Positions 18,106 to 26,488 of a DNA stretch of 64,000 nt are shown here, one piece after another. Below the pieces are notes generated by a model, which had not been told where the DNA came from, searched no databases, and worked only from the letters and a program-made list of their open reading frames with translations. Position numbers and translations under genes: made by a program. Origin of the DNA: Azospirillum griseum (GTDB lineage Bacteria > Pseudomonadota > Alphaproteobacteria > Azospirillales > Azospirillaceae); assembly GCF_003966125.1 (NCBI RefSeq), contig NZ_RXMA01000003.1, positions 106,658 through 170,657 on the forward strand, given 5' to 3'. The first letter of the stretch is position 1. Each line of letters starts with the position of its first letter.

Positions 18106-19305
18106 ATGACGACGATGACGACAACACCGATCTACCTCGATCATCTGGCCTCGGCCCCGCTGGCCCCGGCGGTGCTGGACGCGATGCTGCCCTGGCTGTC
18201 GGCGGCGGCGGTCGGCAACCCGCACGCCGCCCACCGGCCCGGCTGGCGCGCCGCCGAGGCGATCGACGCGGCGCGGGCGGAGGTGGCGGCCCTGGTCGGC
18301 GCGCCGCCGGGGGCCGTGCTCTTCACCTCCGGCGCGACGGAGGCCAACACGCTGGCCCTGCTGGGGGCGGCCGCGCCGGGCGGGGCCTGCGTGCTGTCGG
18401 CGGTCGAGCACGCCAGCGCGCTGGGCTGCGCGCCGGAACTGCGGCGGCGCGGCCATCCGGTGATCCTGCTGGCGGTGGACGGCGACGGACGCGTCGATCC
18501 CGACCGTTTGGCCGACACGCTCGCCCGCCAGCCAGCCCCGGCGCTGGTGTCGATCATGGCGGCGAACAACGAGGTCGGAACCCGCCAACCGCTGGCCGAA
18601 CTCGCGGCGGTGACGCGGGCGCGGGGCGGGCGTTTCCACAGCGACGCCGCGCAGGCGGCGGGGTGGGGCATGGTCGAGGCGACGGCCATGGGCCTGGATC
18701 TGGTCAGCCTGTCCGGCCACAAGCTGGGCGGGCCGATGGGCATCGGCGCTCTGGTTGTGGGGGAAGCGGTGCCGCTGCGTCCACCCTCCCCCGGCGGTGG
18801 GCAGCAGCGGGGCTTGCGCCCCGGCACCCTGCCGACGGCCCTGTGCGTGGGCTTCGGCGTCGCCTGCCGTCTGGCCCGCGCGCACGCGGCGGCGGATGCC
18901 CGGCGGGTGGCGGCGCTGCGGGACCGGCTGTGGGCGCGCCTGTCGGCGGCGCTGCCCGGCCTGCGCCGGAACGGCGCGCCCGATGGGTTGCCCGGCTGCC
19001 TGAGCGTCGCCCTGCCCGGCCTGGACGCCGCCGATCTGCTGCTTGGCCTGCCCGATCTGGCCGCCGCCACCGGGTCGGCCTGCCACAGCGACGCGGCGGA
19101 ACCGTCCCACGTGCTGCGCGCGCTGGGCCGCTCGGCGGAGGAGGCCCACGGGACCCTGCGCTTTGGCCTGGGCCGGACCACGACGGCGGAGGAGGTGGAG
19201 CGCGCCGCCGCCTGGGTGATCGCCGCCATCCACGCTGGCTCCCCCGACGGCTTCCGCGACATCATGCCCGCGCGCGCCTCTTCCCCCACACCGGGAAAGG
19301 GGTAG
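18106..19305 (+). CDS. Cysteine desulfurase-like aminotransferase (NifS/IscS family)
   Basis: 399-residue PLP enzyme, class V aminotransferase fold. Seen: IYLDHLASAPLAP at the N-terminus, FTSGATEANTLALLG, SAVEHAS, HSDAAQAAG, PLP lysine 206 in SGHKLGGPMG, RPGTLPT, and a candidate sulfur-accepting Cys326 in GSACHSD. Proteins of this family release sulfur from cysteine for Fe-S clusters or thio-cofactors. No isc, suf or nif genes are nearby, so it is more likely a stand-alone desulfurase of unknown partner than IscS. Alternative start at 18112. The GH1 gene follows after 37 bp and may be cotranscribed. Confidence 0.9.
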   Translation: MTTMTTTPIYLDHLASAPLAPAVLDAMLPWLSAAAVGNPHAAHRPGWRAAEAIDAARAEVAALVGAPPGAVLFTSGATEANTLALLGAAAPGGACVLSAVEHASALGCAPELRRRGHPVILLAVDGDGRVDPDRLADTLARQPAPALVSIMAANNEVGTRQPLAELAAVTRARGGRFHSDAAQAAGWGMVEATAMGLDLVSLSGHKLGGPMGIGALVVGEAVPLRPPSPGGGQQRGLRPGTLPTALCVGFGVACRLARAHAAADARRVAALRDRLWARLSAALPGLRRNGAPDGLPGCLSVALPGLDAADLLLGLPDLAAATGSACHSDAAEPSHVLRALGRSAEEAHGTLRFGLGRTTTAEEVERAAAWVIAAIHAGSPDGFRDIMPARASSPTPGKG

Positions 19306-19342
19306 GCTGGTCGCACGCGCCACCGACCCGCAAGGCCCCGCC

Positions 19343-20698
19343 ATGACAGGCCCCACCATGACCGACACGCCCGGCTTTCCGCCCGATTTCCTGTGGGGGG
19401 CCTCGACCTCCGCCTATCAGGTCGAAGGGGCGGCGCAGGAGGATGGGCGTGCGCCCAGCGTCTGGGACAGCTTTTGCAATCTGAAAGGCCGGGTGGACAA
19501 CGGCGACAGCGGCGATGTCGCCTGTGACCATTACCACCGCTACGCCGACGATGTGGCGCTGATGGCCGGGCTGGGGTTGAACGCCTACCGCTTTTCCGTG
19601 TCCTGGCCGCGCGTGCTGCCGCAGGGGACCGGCGCGCCCAACGGCAAGGGCCTGGATTTTTACGACCGCCTGATCGACGCGCTGCTGGCGGCGGGAATCG
19701 AACCCTGGCTGTGCCTCTATCACTGGGATTTCCCGCAAGCCTTGCAGGACCGGGGCGGCTGGGCCAACCGCGACAGCGTGGGGTGGTTCGCCGATTACAG
19801 CGCGCTGTGCGCCCGCCGCTTCGGCGACCGGGTGAAACGCTGGGCGACGGTCAACGAGTTTTCCGTCTTCACCCTGTTCGGCTTCGCCTTTGGCTGGGGC
19901 GCGCCCAGCATCGCCGACCGGTCGGTGCATCTGAAGGTCATCCACCACGTCAACCTCGCCCATGGCGCGGCGGTGGATGTGGTGCGCGCGTTGGTGCCGG
20001 GGGCCTCCATCGGCTCGGTTCACAGCGTCCAGCCGATGCGGCCGGAAACCGACCGGCCGGAGGATGTCGAGGCCGCCGCCCTGTTCGACGAGCATTGGAA
20101 CTGGGCCTTTCCCGACCCGCAATTGCGCGCCCACTACCCCCGCCGCATCGCCGAGGCCATCGACCCCTATGTCCGGCCCGGCGACATGGCGCGGATCGCC
20201 CGCCCGGTGGATTGGTTCGGGCTGAACCATTACGCCCCGGTCTATGGCCGCAAGGACGACAGCCTGATTTGGGGCTTCGGCTTTGGCGCGCCGCCGCCGG
20301 AGATGCCGCGCACCGATGTCGGGTGGCCCTATGACCCCAGCGCCTTCCGCGACGTGCTGCTCGACCTGACCCGGCGGTACCGCCTGCCGATCTATGTGAC
20401 CGAGAACGGATTCGGCACCAAGGAGGACGAGCGGCCCGACGCCGATGGCCGGGTGCGGGACGACAAGCGCATCGGCTATCTGCGCGACTGCATCGGCATG
20501 ATGGCCCGCGCGCGGGCGGAGGGGGCCGACGTGCGCGGTTACTTCGTCTGGTCGCTGCTGGACAATTTCGAATGGGGTGGGGGCTATGGCACCCGCTTCG
20601 GCATCGTCCGCGTCGATTATGAAACGCAAGCCCGCATCCCCAAGGAGTCGGCGCGCTGGTACGCCGACGTGATCCGCCGCTCCCGCAATCCGGGGTAA
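19343..20698 (+). CDS. GH1 family beta-glucosidase, copy 1
   Basis: 451-residue (beta/alpha)8 retaining glycosidase that cleaves terminal beta-linked glucose or galactose from small glycosides. The start FLWGASTSAYQVEGA is the family's N-terminal signature. Nucleophile Glu354 is in VTENGFG and acid/base Glu172 is in VNEFSV, where most GH1 enzymes have NEP. LLDNFEWGGGYGTRFG closes the barrel. No signal peptide, so cytoplasmic. It has a close paralogue at 25142-26485 sharing the NEF change. ATG 19358 is an alternative start. No sugar transporter is adjacent, so the natural substrate is unknown. Confidence 0.95.
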   Translation: MTGPTMTDTPGFPPDFLWGASTSAYQVEGAAQEDGRAPSVWDSFCNLKGRVDNGDSGDVACDHYHRYADDVALMAGLGLNAYRFSVSWPRVLPQGTGAPNGKGLDFYDRLIDALLAAGIEPWLCLYHWDFPQALQDRGGWANRDSVGWFADYSALCARRFGDRVKRWATVNEFSVFTLFGFAFGWGAPSIADRSVHLKVIHHVNLAHGAAVDVVRALVPGASIGSVHSVQPMRPETDRPEDVEAAALFDEHWNWAFPDPQLRAHYPRRIAEAIDPYVRPGDMARIARPVDWFGLNHYAPVYGRKDDSLIWGFGFGAPPPEMPRTDVGWPYDPSAFRDVLLDLTRRYRLPIYVTENGFGTKEDERPDADGRVRDDKRIGYLRDCIGMMARARAEGADVRGYFVWSLLDNFEWGGGYGTRFGIVRVDYETQARIPKESARWYADVIRRSRNPG

Positions 20699-20862
20699 AA
20701 CTCTGGCGCTGCACACGAACATACGCATGATCTTTGCGGAATGAACGAACAATCCGCATGACCATTCCCGGATGACCGGCCACCCACCGCCAACGCGCAA
20801 AACCATTTGCGCGACTTGGGCGCACACTCGGTTCACACAAGACTCGAACCGAGGACCGAGAC

Positions 20863-23800
20863 ATGGACGGCATGGCGGGCGGCGGCCTGTTTGACGAACC
20901 GGCGCGCGTTGACCAGAGCTATCGCCTGGACGACCGCTACACCCGCGCGGAGGGTCAGGTCTTTCTGACCGGAACCCAGGCGCTGGTCCGCCTGCTGCTG
21001 CTTCAGCGGGAGCGCGACGCGCGGGCCGGGTTGAACACGGCCGGATTCGTCAGCGGCTATCGCGGCTCCCCCCTCGGCGGGTTGGACATGGCGCTGTGGC
21101 AGGCGCGCGCGCATCTGGACCGCAGCGCCATCCGCTTCGTCTCCGGCGTGAACGAGGATCTGGGGGCCACCGCCGTGATGGGCAGCCAACAGGTGGAATC
21201 CTCCGCCGACGCCACCGTCGATGGCGTCTTCGGCCTGTGGTACGGCAAGGGGCCGGGGGTGGACCGGGCGGGCGATGTGCTGAAACACGCCAACGCCTAT
21301 GGCAGTTCGCCGCGCGGCGGGGTGCTGGCGATCGCCGGGGACGATCACGGCTGCGTGTCGTCCAGCATGCCCCACCAAAGCGATCTGGCGATGATCGCCT
21401 GGTCGATGCCGGTGCTCAACCCGTCGGGCGTGCGCGAGTATCTGGATTTCGGCCTGTATGGCTACGCCCTGTCGCGCTTCTCCGGCTGCTGGGTGGGGTT
21501 CAAGGCGATTTCGGAAAGCGTGGAGAGCGGGGCGACCGTGCAACTCCCCGCCCTGGACCGCGCCTTTGCCCCGGTGGACTTCCCCCAACCGCCGGGCGGC
21601 CTGCATTACCGCTGGCCCGACCTGCCCAGCCTGCGCATCGAAGAACGGCTGGCCGCCAAGATCGCGGCGGTCAAGGCCTTCGCCCGCGTCAACCGCATCG
21701 ACGGCCCGGTCCTGGGCCGGGGCGGCTGGCTGCGGATCGTCACCACCGGCAAGGCCCATCTCGACCTGATGGAGGCGCTGCGCCTGCTGGGCATCGGCGC
21801 GCGCGAGGCGGCGGAGCTGGGCCTGTCGGTCCACAAGATCGGCCTGTCCTGGCCACTGGAACCCGAGGGCGCGCTGGACGCCGCGCGCAGGGCCGACGAG
21901 GTTCTGGTGGTGGAGGAAAAGGCCCCGGTGGTCGAAGGCCAGTTGAAGGACCTGCTGTATCATCTGCCCGACGGGGAACGCCCGCGCGCCCTGATCGGCA
22001 AGACCGACGAACAGGGTGCCCCCCTGCTGCCCGCCACCGGGGAACTGCGGCCCTGGATCGTCGCCAAGGCGCTGGTGTCCCGCCTGCAGCGCCGCTTCCC
22101 CGACCGGGGCTTCGCTGACCGGCTGGCCACGCTGCTGCCGGTGGATTCCGTCCCCCGCCCGTCGGTGGCGCGCACCCCCTATTTCTGCTCCGGTTGCCCG
22201 CACAACACATCGACCAAGGTGCCGGAGGGCAGCGTCGCGCTGGCCGGGATCGGTTGCCACTTCATGGCCTCGTGGATGGACCGCGACACCGTGGGGCTGG
22301 CCCAGATGGGGGGCGAGGGGGTGAGCTGGATCGGCCAATCGCCCTATGTCCGCCGCCCGCACGTCTTCCAGAATCTGGGCGAGGGGACCTATTTCCACTC
22401 CGGTCTGCTGGCGATCCGGCAGGCCATCGCCGCCCGCATCACCATCACCTACAAGATCCTGTTCAACGACGCCGTCGCCATGACCGGGGGGCAGCCGGTG
22501 GACGGGCCGATTTCGGTGGACGCCATCACCCGGCAATTGGCCGCCGAGGGCATCACCCGCATCGCCCTGGTCAGCGACGCGCCGGAGAAATACGGGCCGC
22601 GCTCCGGCTTGGCTCCCTTCACAACCATCCACCACCGCGACGAGATGGACGCGGTCCAGCGCGAGTTGCGGGAGATCCCCGGCGTCACCGCCCTGATCTA
22701 CGAACAGACCTGCGCGGCGGAAAAGCGCCGCCGCCGCAAGCGTGGCACGCTGGAGGATCCCGCCCGCCGGGTGGTCATCAACGACGCGGTGTGCGAGGGC
22801 TGCGGCGATTGCGGGCAGAAATCGAACTGCCTGTCGGTGCTGCCCAAACCCACCGCCTTCGGCGTGAAGCGCCAGATCGACCAATCCAGTTGCAACAAGG
22901 ATTTCTCCTGCGTCGAGGGTTTTTGCCCCAGCTTCGTGTCGGTGATGGGCGGACGGCTGCGCAAACCCGACCCGGCGGCCGTCGCCGCCCGCTACGCCGA
23001 CGCGCTGGCCGCCCTGCCGCTGCCGGTGCGGACGGCCAACGACGACCCGGCGGAAATCCTGATCGCGGGCGTCGGCGGGACCGGCGTCGTCACCATCGGC
23101 GCGCTGCTCGCCATGGCCGCGCATCTGGAGGGCAAGGCGGCGTCGGTGCTGGATTTCATGGGCTTCGCGCAGAAGGGCGGGGCCGTCTACAGCTATCTTC
23201 GGGTGGCCCGCGACCCGGACCGGCTGAATCAGGCCCGCATCGACCCCGGTCAGGCCCAATTGGTGCTGGCCTGCGACACGGTGGTCGCCGCCGCAGCCGA
23301 CGCGCTGCGCACCATCCGTCTGGGGCGGACACGGGTGATCGCCAACGCCTATGTCGCGCCGACCGGAGCCTTCACCCGCGACGCGGCCCGGCTGCCCGAC
23401 GCCAGCGCCCTGGCCGGTGCCCTGCGCCGCGCCGCCGGGCCGGAACAGGTGGAGGTGGTGGACGCCAACCGCCGCGTCACCGCCCTGTTCGGCGACAGCA
23501 TCCTCGCCAACGTCTTCCTGATGGGCTACGCCTTTCAAAAGGGCCTGTTGCCGGTCGGGCTGGAGGCGTTGAGCCGCGCCATCGACCTGAACGGCACCGG
23601 GGTCGCCGCCAACCAGCGCGCCTTCGCCTTTGGCCGCCTCGCCGCCCACCAACCGGTCATCCTCGCCGATCTGGGCGCGGAGGAAGCTCCCCCCACCGAA
23701 GCGTTGCCGGACCTGATCGCGCGGCGCGCCGCCTTCCTCACCGCCTATCAGGATCGCGCCCACGCCGACCGCTACCGCGCCCTGGTCGAGCGGGTGTGGC

Positions 23801-24366
23801 AAGCCGAACAGCGCGTGGCCCCCGGCTCCACCGCCCTGGCCGACGCGGTGGCGCGCAGCGCCTTCAAACTGATGAGCGTCAAGGACGAGTATGAGGTCGC
23901 CCGGCTGCACAGCGACCCGGCCTTCCTGAAAAGCCTCGACGACCGGTTCGAGGGGGATTGGACGCCGGTCTTCCACCTCGCCCCGCCGCTGCTGGCGACC
24001 AACCGCAACGCGGCGGGCGAGCCGCGCAAGATCGCCTTCGGGCGCTGGATCCTGCCGGTGTTCCGGGGCTTGGCCGGGCTGAAGCGGCTGCGCGGCACCC
24101 CGTTCGATCCCTTCGGTTACACCCACGAACGCCGGATGGAACGCGCCCTGATCGCCCGTTACGAGGCCACGGTGGCCGACATCCTCGATCATCTGACGGC
24201 GGAGCGGCTGGCGACCGCCGTGGAGCTGGCGGCCCTGCCCCTGGAGATCCGGGGATTCGGTCACGTCAAGGAACGGGCGTTGGCGGCGGTCGAACCGCGT
24301 TGGCAGACCTTGACCGACCAGCTGCACGCCCCCGCGTCGAGCACACCGGCCGTGCGAGTCGGGTAA
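20863..24366 (+). CDS. Indolepyruvate ferredoxin oxidoreductase, fused alpha-beta subunits
   Basis: 1167-residue TPP enzyme that oxidatively decarboxylates arylpyruvates such as indolepyruvate to the acyl-CoA, passing electrons to ferredoxin. The pyrimidine-binding domain comes first (GFVSGYRGSPLGG, about 60-75), then the TPP domain (GCHFMASW, ILFNDAVAMTGGQ, about 460-550), a Cys-rich iron-sulfur part (CEGCGDCGQKSNC from residue 644, then CNKDFSCVEGFC), and the gamma-like domain (AGVGGTGVVTIGALLAMAA) with a C-terminal extension. Archaea split these parts into iorA and iorB; the single-chain form is common in proteobacteria. It follows the first GH1 gene by 164 bp and ends in its own terminator. 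It may divert aromatic amino-acid breakdown away from indole-3-acetate. Confidence 0.95.
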   Translation: MDGMAGGGLFDEPARVDQSYRLDDRYTRAEGQVFLTGTQALVRLLLLQRERDARAGLNTAGFVSGYRGSPLGGLDMALWQARAHLDRSAIRFVSGVNEDLGATAVMGSQQVESSADATVDGVFGLWYGKGPGVDRAGDVLKHANAYGSSPRGGVLAIAGDDHGCVSSSMPHQSDLAMIAWSMPVLNPSGVREYLDFGLYGYALSRFSGCWVGFKAISESVESGATVQLPALDRAFAPVDFPQPPGGLHYRWPDLPSLRIEERLAAKIAAVKAFARVNRIDGPVLGRGGWLRIVTTGKAHLDLMEALRLLGIGAREAAELGLSVHKIGLSWPLEPEGALDAARRADEVLVVEEKAPVVEGQLKDLLYHLPDGERPRALIGKTDEQGAPLLPATGELRPWIVAKALVSRLQRRFPDRGFADRLATLLPVDSVPRPSVARTPYFCSGCPHNTSTKVPEGSVALAGIGCHFMASWMDRDTVGLAQMGGEGVSWIGQSPYVRRPHVFQNLGEGTYFHSGLLAIRQAIAARITITYKILFNDAVAMTGGQPVDGPISVDAITRQLAAEGITRIALVSDAPEKYGPRSGLAPFTTIHHRDEMDAVQRELREIPGVTALIYEQTCAAEKRRRRKRGTLEDPARRVVINDAVCEGCGDCGQKSNCLSVLPKPTAFGVKRQIDQSSCNKDFSCVEGFCPSFVSVMGGRLRKPDPAAVAARYADALAALPLPVRTANDDPAEILIAGVGGTGVVTIGALLAMAAHLEGKAASVLDFMGFAQKGGAVYSYLRVARDPDRLNQARIDPGQAQLVLACDTVVAAAADALRTIRLGRTRVIANAYVAPTGAFTRDAARLPDASALAGALRRAAGPEQVEVVDANRRVTALFGDSILANVFLMGYAFQKGLLPVGLEALSRAIDLNGTGVAANQRAFAFGRLAAHQPVILADLGAEEAPPTEALPDLIARRAAFLTAYQDRAHADRYRALVERVWQAEQRVAPGSTALADAVARSAFKLMSVKDEYEVARLHSDPAFLKSLDDRFEGDWTPVFHLAPPLLATNRNAAGEPRKIAFGRWILPVFRGLAGLKRLRGTPFDPFGYTHERRMERALIARYEATVADILDHLTAERLATAVELAALPLEIRGFGHVKERALAAVEPRWQTLTDQLHAPASSTPAVRVG

Positions 24367-24454
24367 TCCGCCGGACATCCAGCAGAAGGACACGAGTCGG
24401 CGGCCCCCCGATTCGCGCCCCCGATCCCGCAGACACCCCCACAGACGCCCCCGC

Positions 24455-24490
24455 AACGCCCCGGCCTGCCGCCGGGGCGTTTGCCGTTTT
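24455..24490 (+). terminator. Rho-independent terminator after the indolepyruvate oxidoreductase gene
   Basis: AACGCCCCGGC (24455-24465) pairs perfectly with GCCGGGGCGTT (24471-24481), 5-nt loop, followed by TTGCCGTTTT. It lies 88 bp past the stop. The rest of the 396-bp gap up to 24763 holds no recognisable gene; its last part is the likely promoter of the next gene. Confidence 0.86.
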
Positions 24491-24762
24491 CGACACCGCC
24501 GGAGTCGGCCACCGGCCGCCGCGCGCCCACACCAACCGGGCCGCGACGCTTCGGCGCAGACGCACCGGGACGTGTTGAGTCGCCGTTCTCCCGCCCGCTT
24601 CGGTGGCAAAACCATAACGGAATTTTTCTCACCACGCGCAGGGGGCTGGTGATGATCCGGAGTTCTTCTTAGGATGCGGTCGTGTATAGTCCATGCCGTT
24701 CGGCTTAGTCCCGTTCTCTCAAACGCCCTCCTGACCCACCGGGAACCGCAACGAGTGTCGTG

Positions 24763-25098
24763 ATGAGCAAATCGATTGAGGGCATTTCCAACTGGATGCA
24801 CATGTTCCGTTGGATCGTGAAGCTCATCCGCGACGAATATGGCGTTGATGAAGCGTTGCTGACCCGGAACGCCACGCTGGAAACCGACATCGGCCTGACC
24901 ATCGACAAGGTCGAACAGGTGCTGGAGTTCATTTCCGACAGCTTCGACATCCGTTTCCCCGAGGGGACGCTGGACGAGCTGGTGCGGCTGGAGGAGCTGT
25001 GCCTGCTGGCAAGCTGGATCAAGGGCTATTACAAGCGCCCGGATTTCATCTCCGACGATTTCGAGGCGCGCTGCCGCGCCATCAACACCATCGCCTGA
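24763..25098 (+). CDS. Small acyl-carrier-protein-like (DUF1493-type) protein
   Basis: 111 residues, helical and acidic. The middle, ATLETDIGLTIDKVEQVLEF followed by DSFDIRFPEG, follows the acyl-carrier-protein fold of DUF1493 proteins: the carrier's DSL serine loop is replaced by GLTID, so no phosphopantetheine site is visible. ATG 24763 was chosen; a GTG lies one codon upstream. It stands between the indolepyruvate oxidoreductase terminator and the second GH1 gene, which starts 43 bp downstream, so these two may be cotranscribed. Function is unknown, and the family assignment is moderate because it rests on pattern reading. Confidence 0.72.
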   Translation: MSKSIEGISNWMHMFRWIVKLIRDEYGVDEALLTRNATLETDIGLTIDKVEQVLEFISDSFDIRFPEGTLDELVRLEELCLLASWIKGYYKRPDFISDDFEARCRAINTIA

Positions 25099-25141
25099 CC
25101 GCCTTTCACCCCAGCGACCCACCCAACCAGCGGGAGGACGC

Positions 25142-26485
25142 ATGACCACCACCCCCTATCCGCCCGGTTTCACCTGGGGTGTGTCCACCTCCGCCTATCA
25201 GATCGAGGGTGCTGCCGCCGAGGACGGGCGCGGCCCCAGCGTCTGGGACACCCGTTGCCGCACGCAAGGCGGGGTGGTGAACGGGGACACCGGTGATGTC
25301 GCCTGCGACCATTACCACCGCTGGGAGGAGGATGTCGCCCTGATGAAGGGGCTTGGGGTGGACGCCTACCGCTTCTCCGTCGCGTGGCCGCGTGTGCTGC
25401 CGCGCGGGCGCGGTGTGGTGAACCCGGCCGGGTTGGATTTCTACGACCGGCTGATCGACCGGCTGCTGGAGTCGGGAATCGAACCCTGGCTGTGCCTGTA
25501 TCACTGGGATTTGCCGCAGGCGCTGCACGATCTGGGCGGCTGGTCCAGCCGCGATTGCGCCGGTTGGTTCGCCGATTACACCGCCCTGTGCGCCAAGCGC
25601 TACGGCGACCGGGTGAAACGCTGGATCACCTTCAACGAGTTTTCCGTCTTCACCCTGTTCGGCTACGCGATCCCCTGGGCCGCCCCCGGCATTGTCGACC
25701 GCACCCAGCATCTGCGCGCCATCCACCACGTCAACCTCGCCCATGGCGACGGGGTGTCGGTGCTGCGCGCGCTGGTTCCCGGGGCCTCCATCGGCGCGAT
25801 CCACAACCGTCAGATCGTCATCCCGGAAACCGACACGGCGGACAACCGGGCGGCGGCGGCGCTGCTGGACGAGCATTGGAACCTTGTGTTCTGCGACCCG
25901 CAGATCCTTGGCCATTACCCGCTGCAAACCGCCGATCACATCGCGCCCCATGTCCAGGCGGGCGACATGGCGCGCATCGCCCAGCCGACCGATTGGTTCG
26001 GCCTGAACCATTACGGCCCGATCTTCGCCAAGGCCGACCCGTCGCGGGTCTGGGGCTATGGCTGGGGCGACGCGCCGCCCGATTCCCCCACCCACGGCGT
26101 CGGCTGGGCCATCTTCCCCGACGCCTTCCGCGACGAGCTGTTGACCATCCACCGCCGCTACCGGCTGCCCATCGTGGTGACGGAAAACGGCTGCGGCGGC
26201 AGCGACAGGGTGGAGGCGGACGGCAGCGTCAACGACCCGCACCGCATCCGCTATCTGACCATCTACAACGAGGCGCTGCGCGCGGCGATGGCGCAGGGGG
26301 CCGACGTGCGCGGCTATTTCCTGTGGTCGCTGTTGGACAATTTCGAATGGGGCAGCGGTTACGGCCAGCGCTTTGGCCTGATCCACGTCGATTTCACCAC
26401 GCTGACGCGCACGCCCAAGGCGTCGGCCCGCTGGTACGCCGACCTGATCGCCCAGGCCCGCGCACCCCGCCTGATCGCCACATAA
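25142..26485 (+). CDS. GH1 family beta-glucosidase, copy 2
   Basis: 447-residue paralogue of the GH1 enzyme at 19343-20698, alike along its whole length and in many DNA stretches. Acid/base Glu166 is in FNEFSVF (again NEF rather than NEP); nucleophile Glu348 is in VTENGCGG. Compared with copy 1 it differs in the region before the nucleophile (WGYGWGDAPPDSPTHG versus FGFGAPPPEMPRTD), which could change aglycone preference. The start GGGAGGACGCATG has an excellent ribosome-binding site. Cytoplasmic. Its stop lies 3 bp from the stop of the convergent giant exoprotein gene. It is the product of a duplication now separated by two unrelated genes. Confidence 0.95.
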   Translation: MTTTPYPPGFTWGVSTSAYQIEGAAAEDGRGPSVWDTRCRTQGGVVNGDTGDVACDHYHRWEEDVALMKGLGVDAYRFSVAWPRVLPRGRGVVNPAGLDFYDRLIDRLLESGIEPWLCLYHWDLPQALHDLGGWSSRDCAGWFADYTALCAKRYGDRVKRWITFNEFSVFTLFGYAIPWAAPGIVDRTQHLRAIHHVNLAHGDGVSVLRALVPGASIGAIHNRQIVIPETDTADNRAAAALLDEHWNLVFCDPQILGHYPLQTADHIAPHVQAGDMARIAQPTDWFGLNHYGPIFAKADPSRVWGYGWGDAPPDSPTHGVGWAIFPDAFRDELLTIHRRYRLPIVVTENGCGGSDRVEADGSVNDPHRIRYLTIYNEALRAAMAQGADVRGYFLWSLLDNFEWGSGYGQRFGLIHVDFTTLTRTPKASARWYADLIAQARAPRLIAT

Positions 26486-26488
26486 CCG

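Noticed and set aside
20833..25152. 1439-codon minus-strand open frame
   Set aside because: Antisense to the indolepyruvate oxidoreductase gene and beyond; no recognisable pattern.
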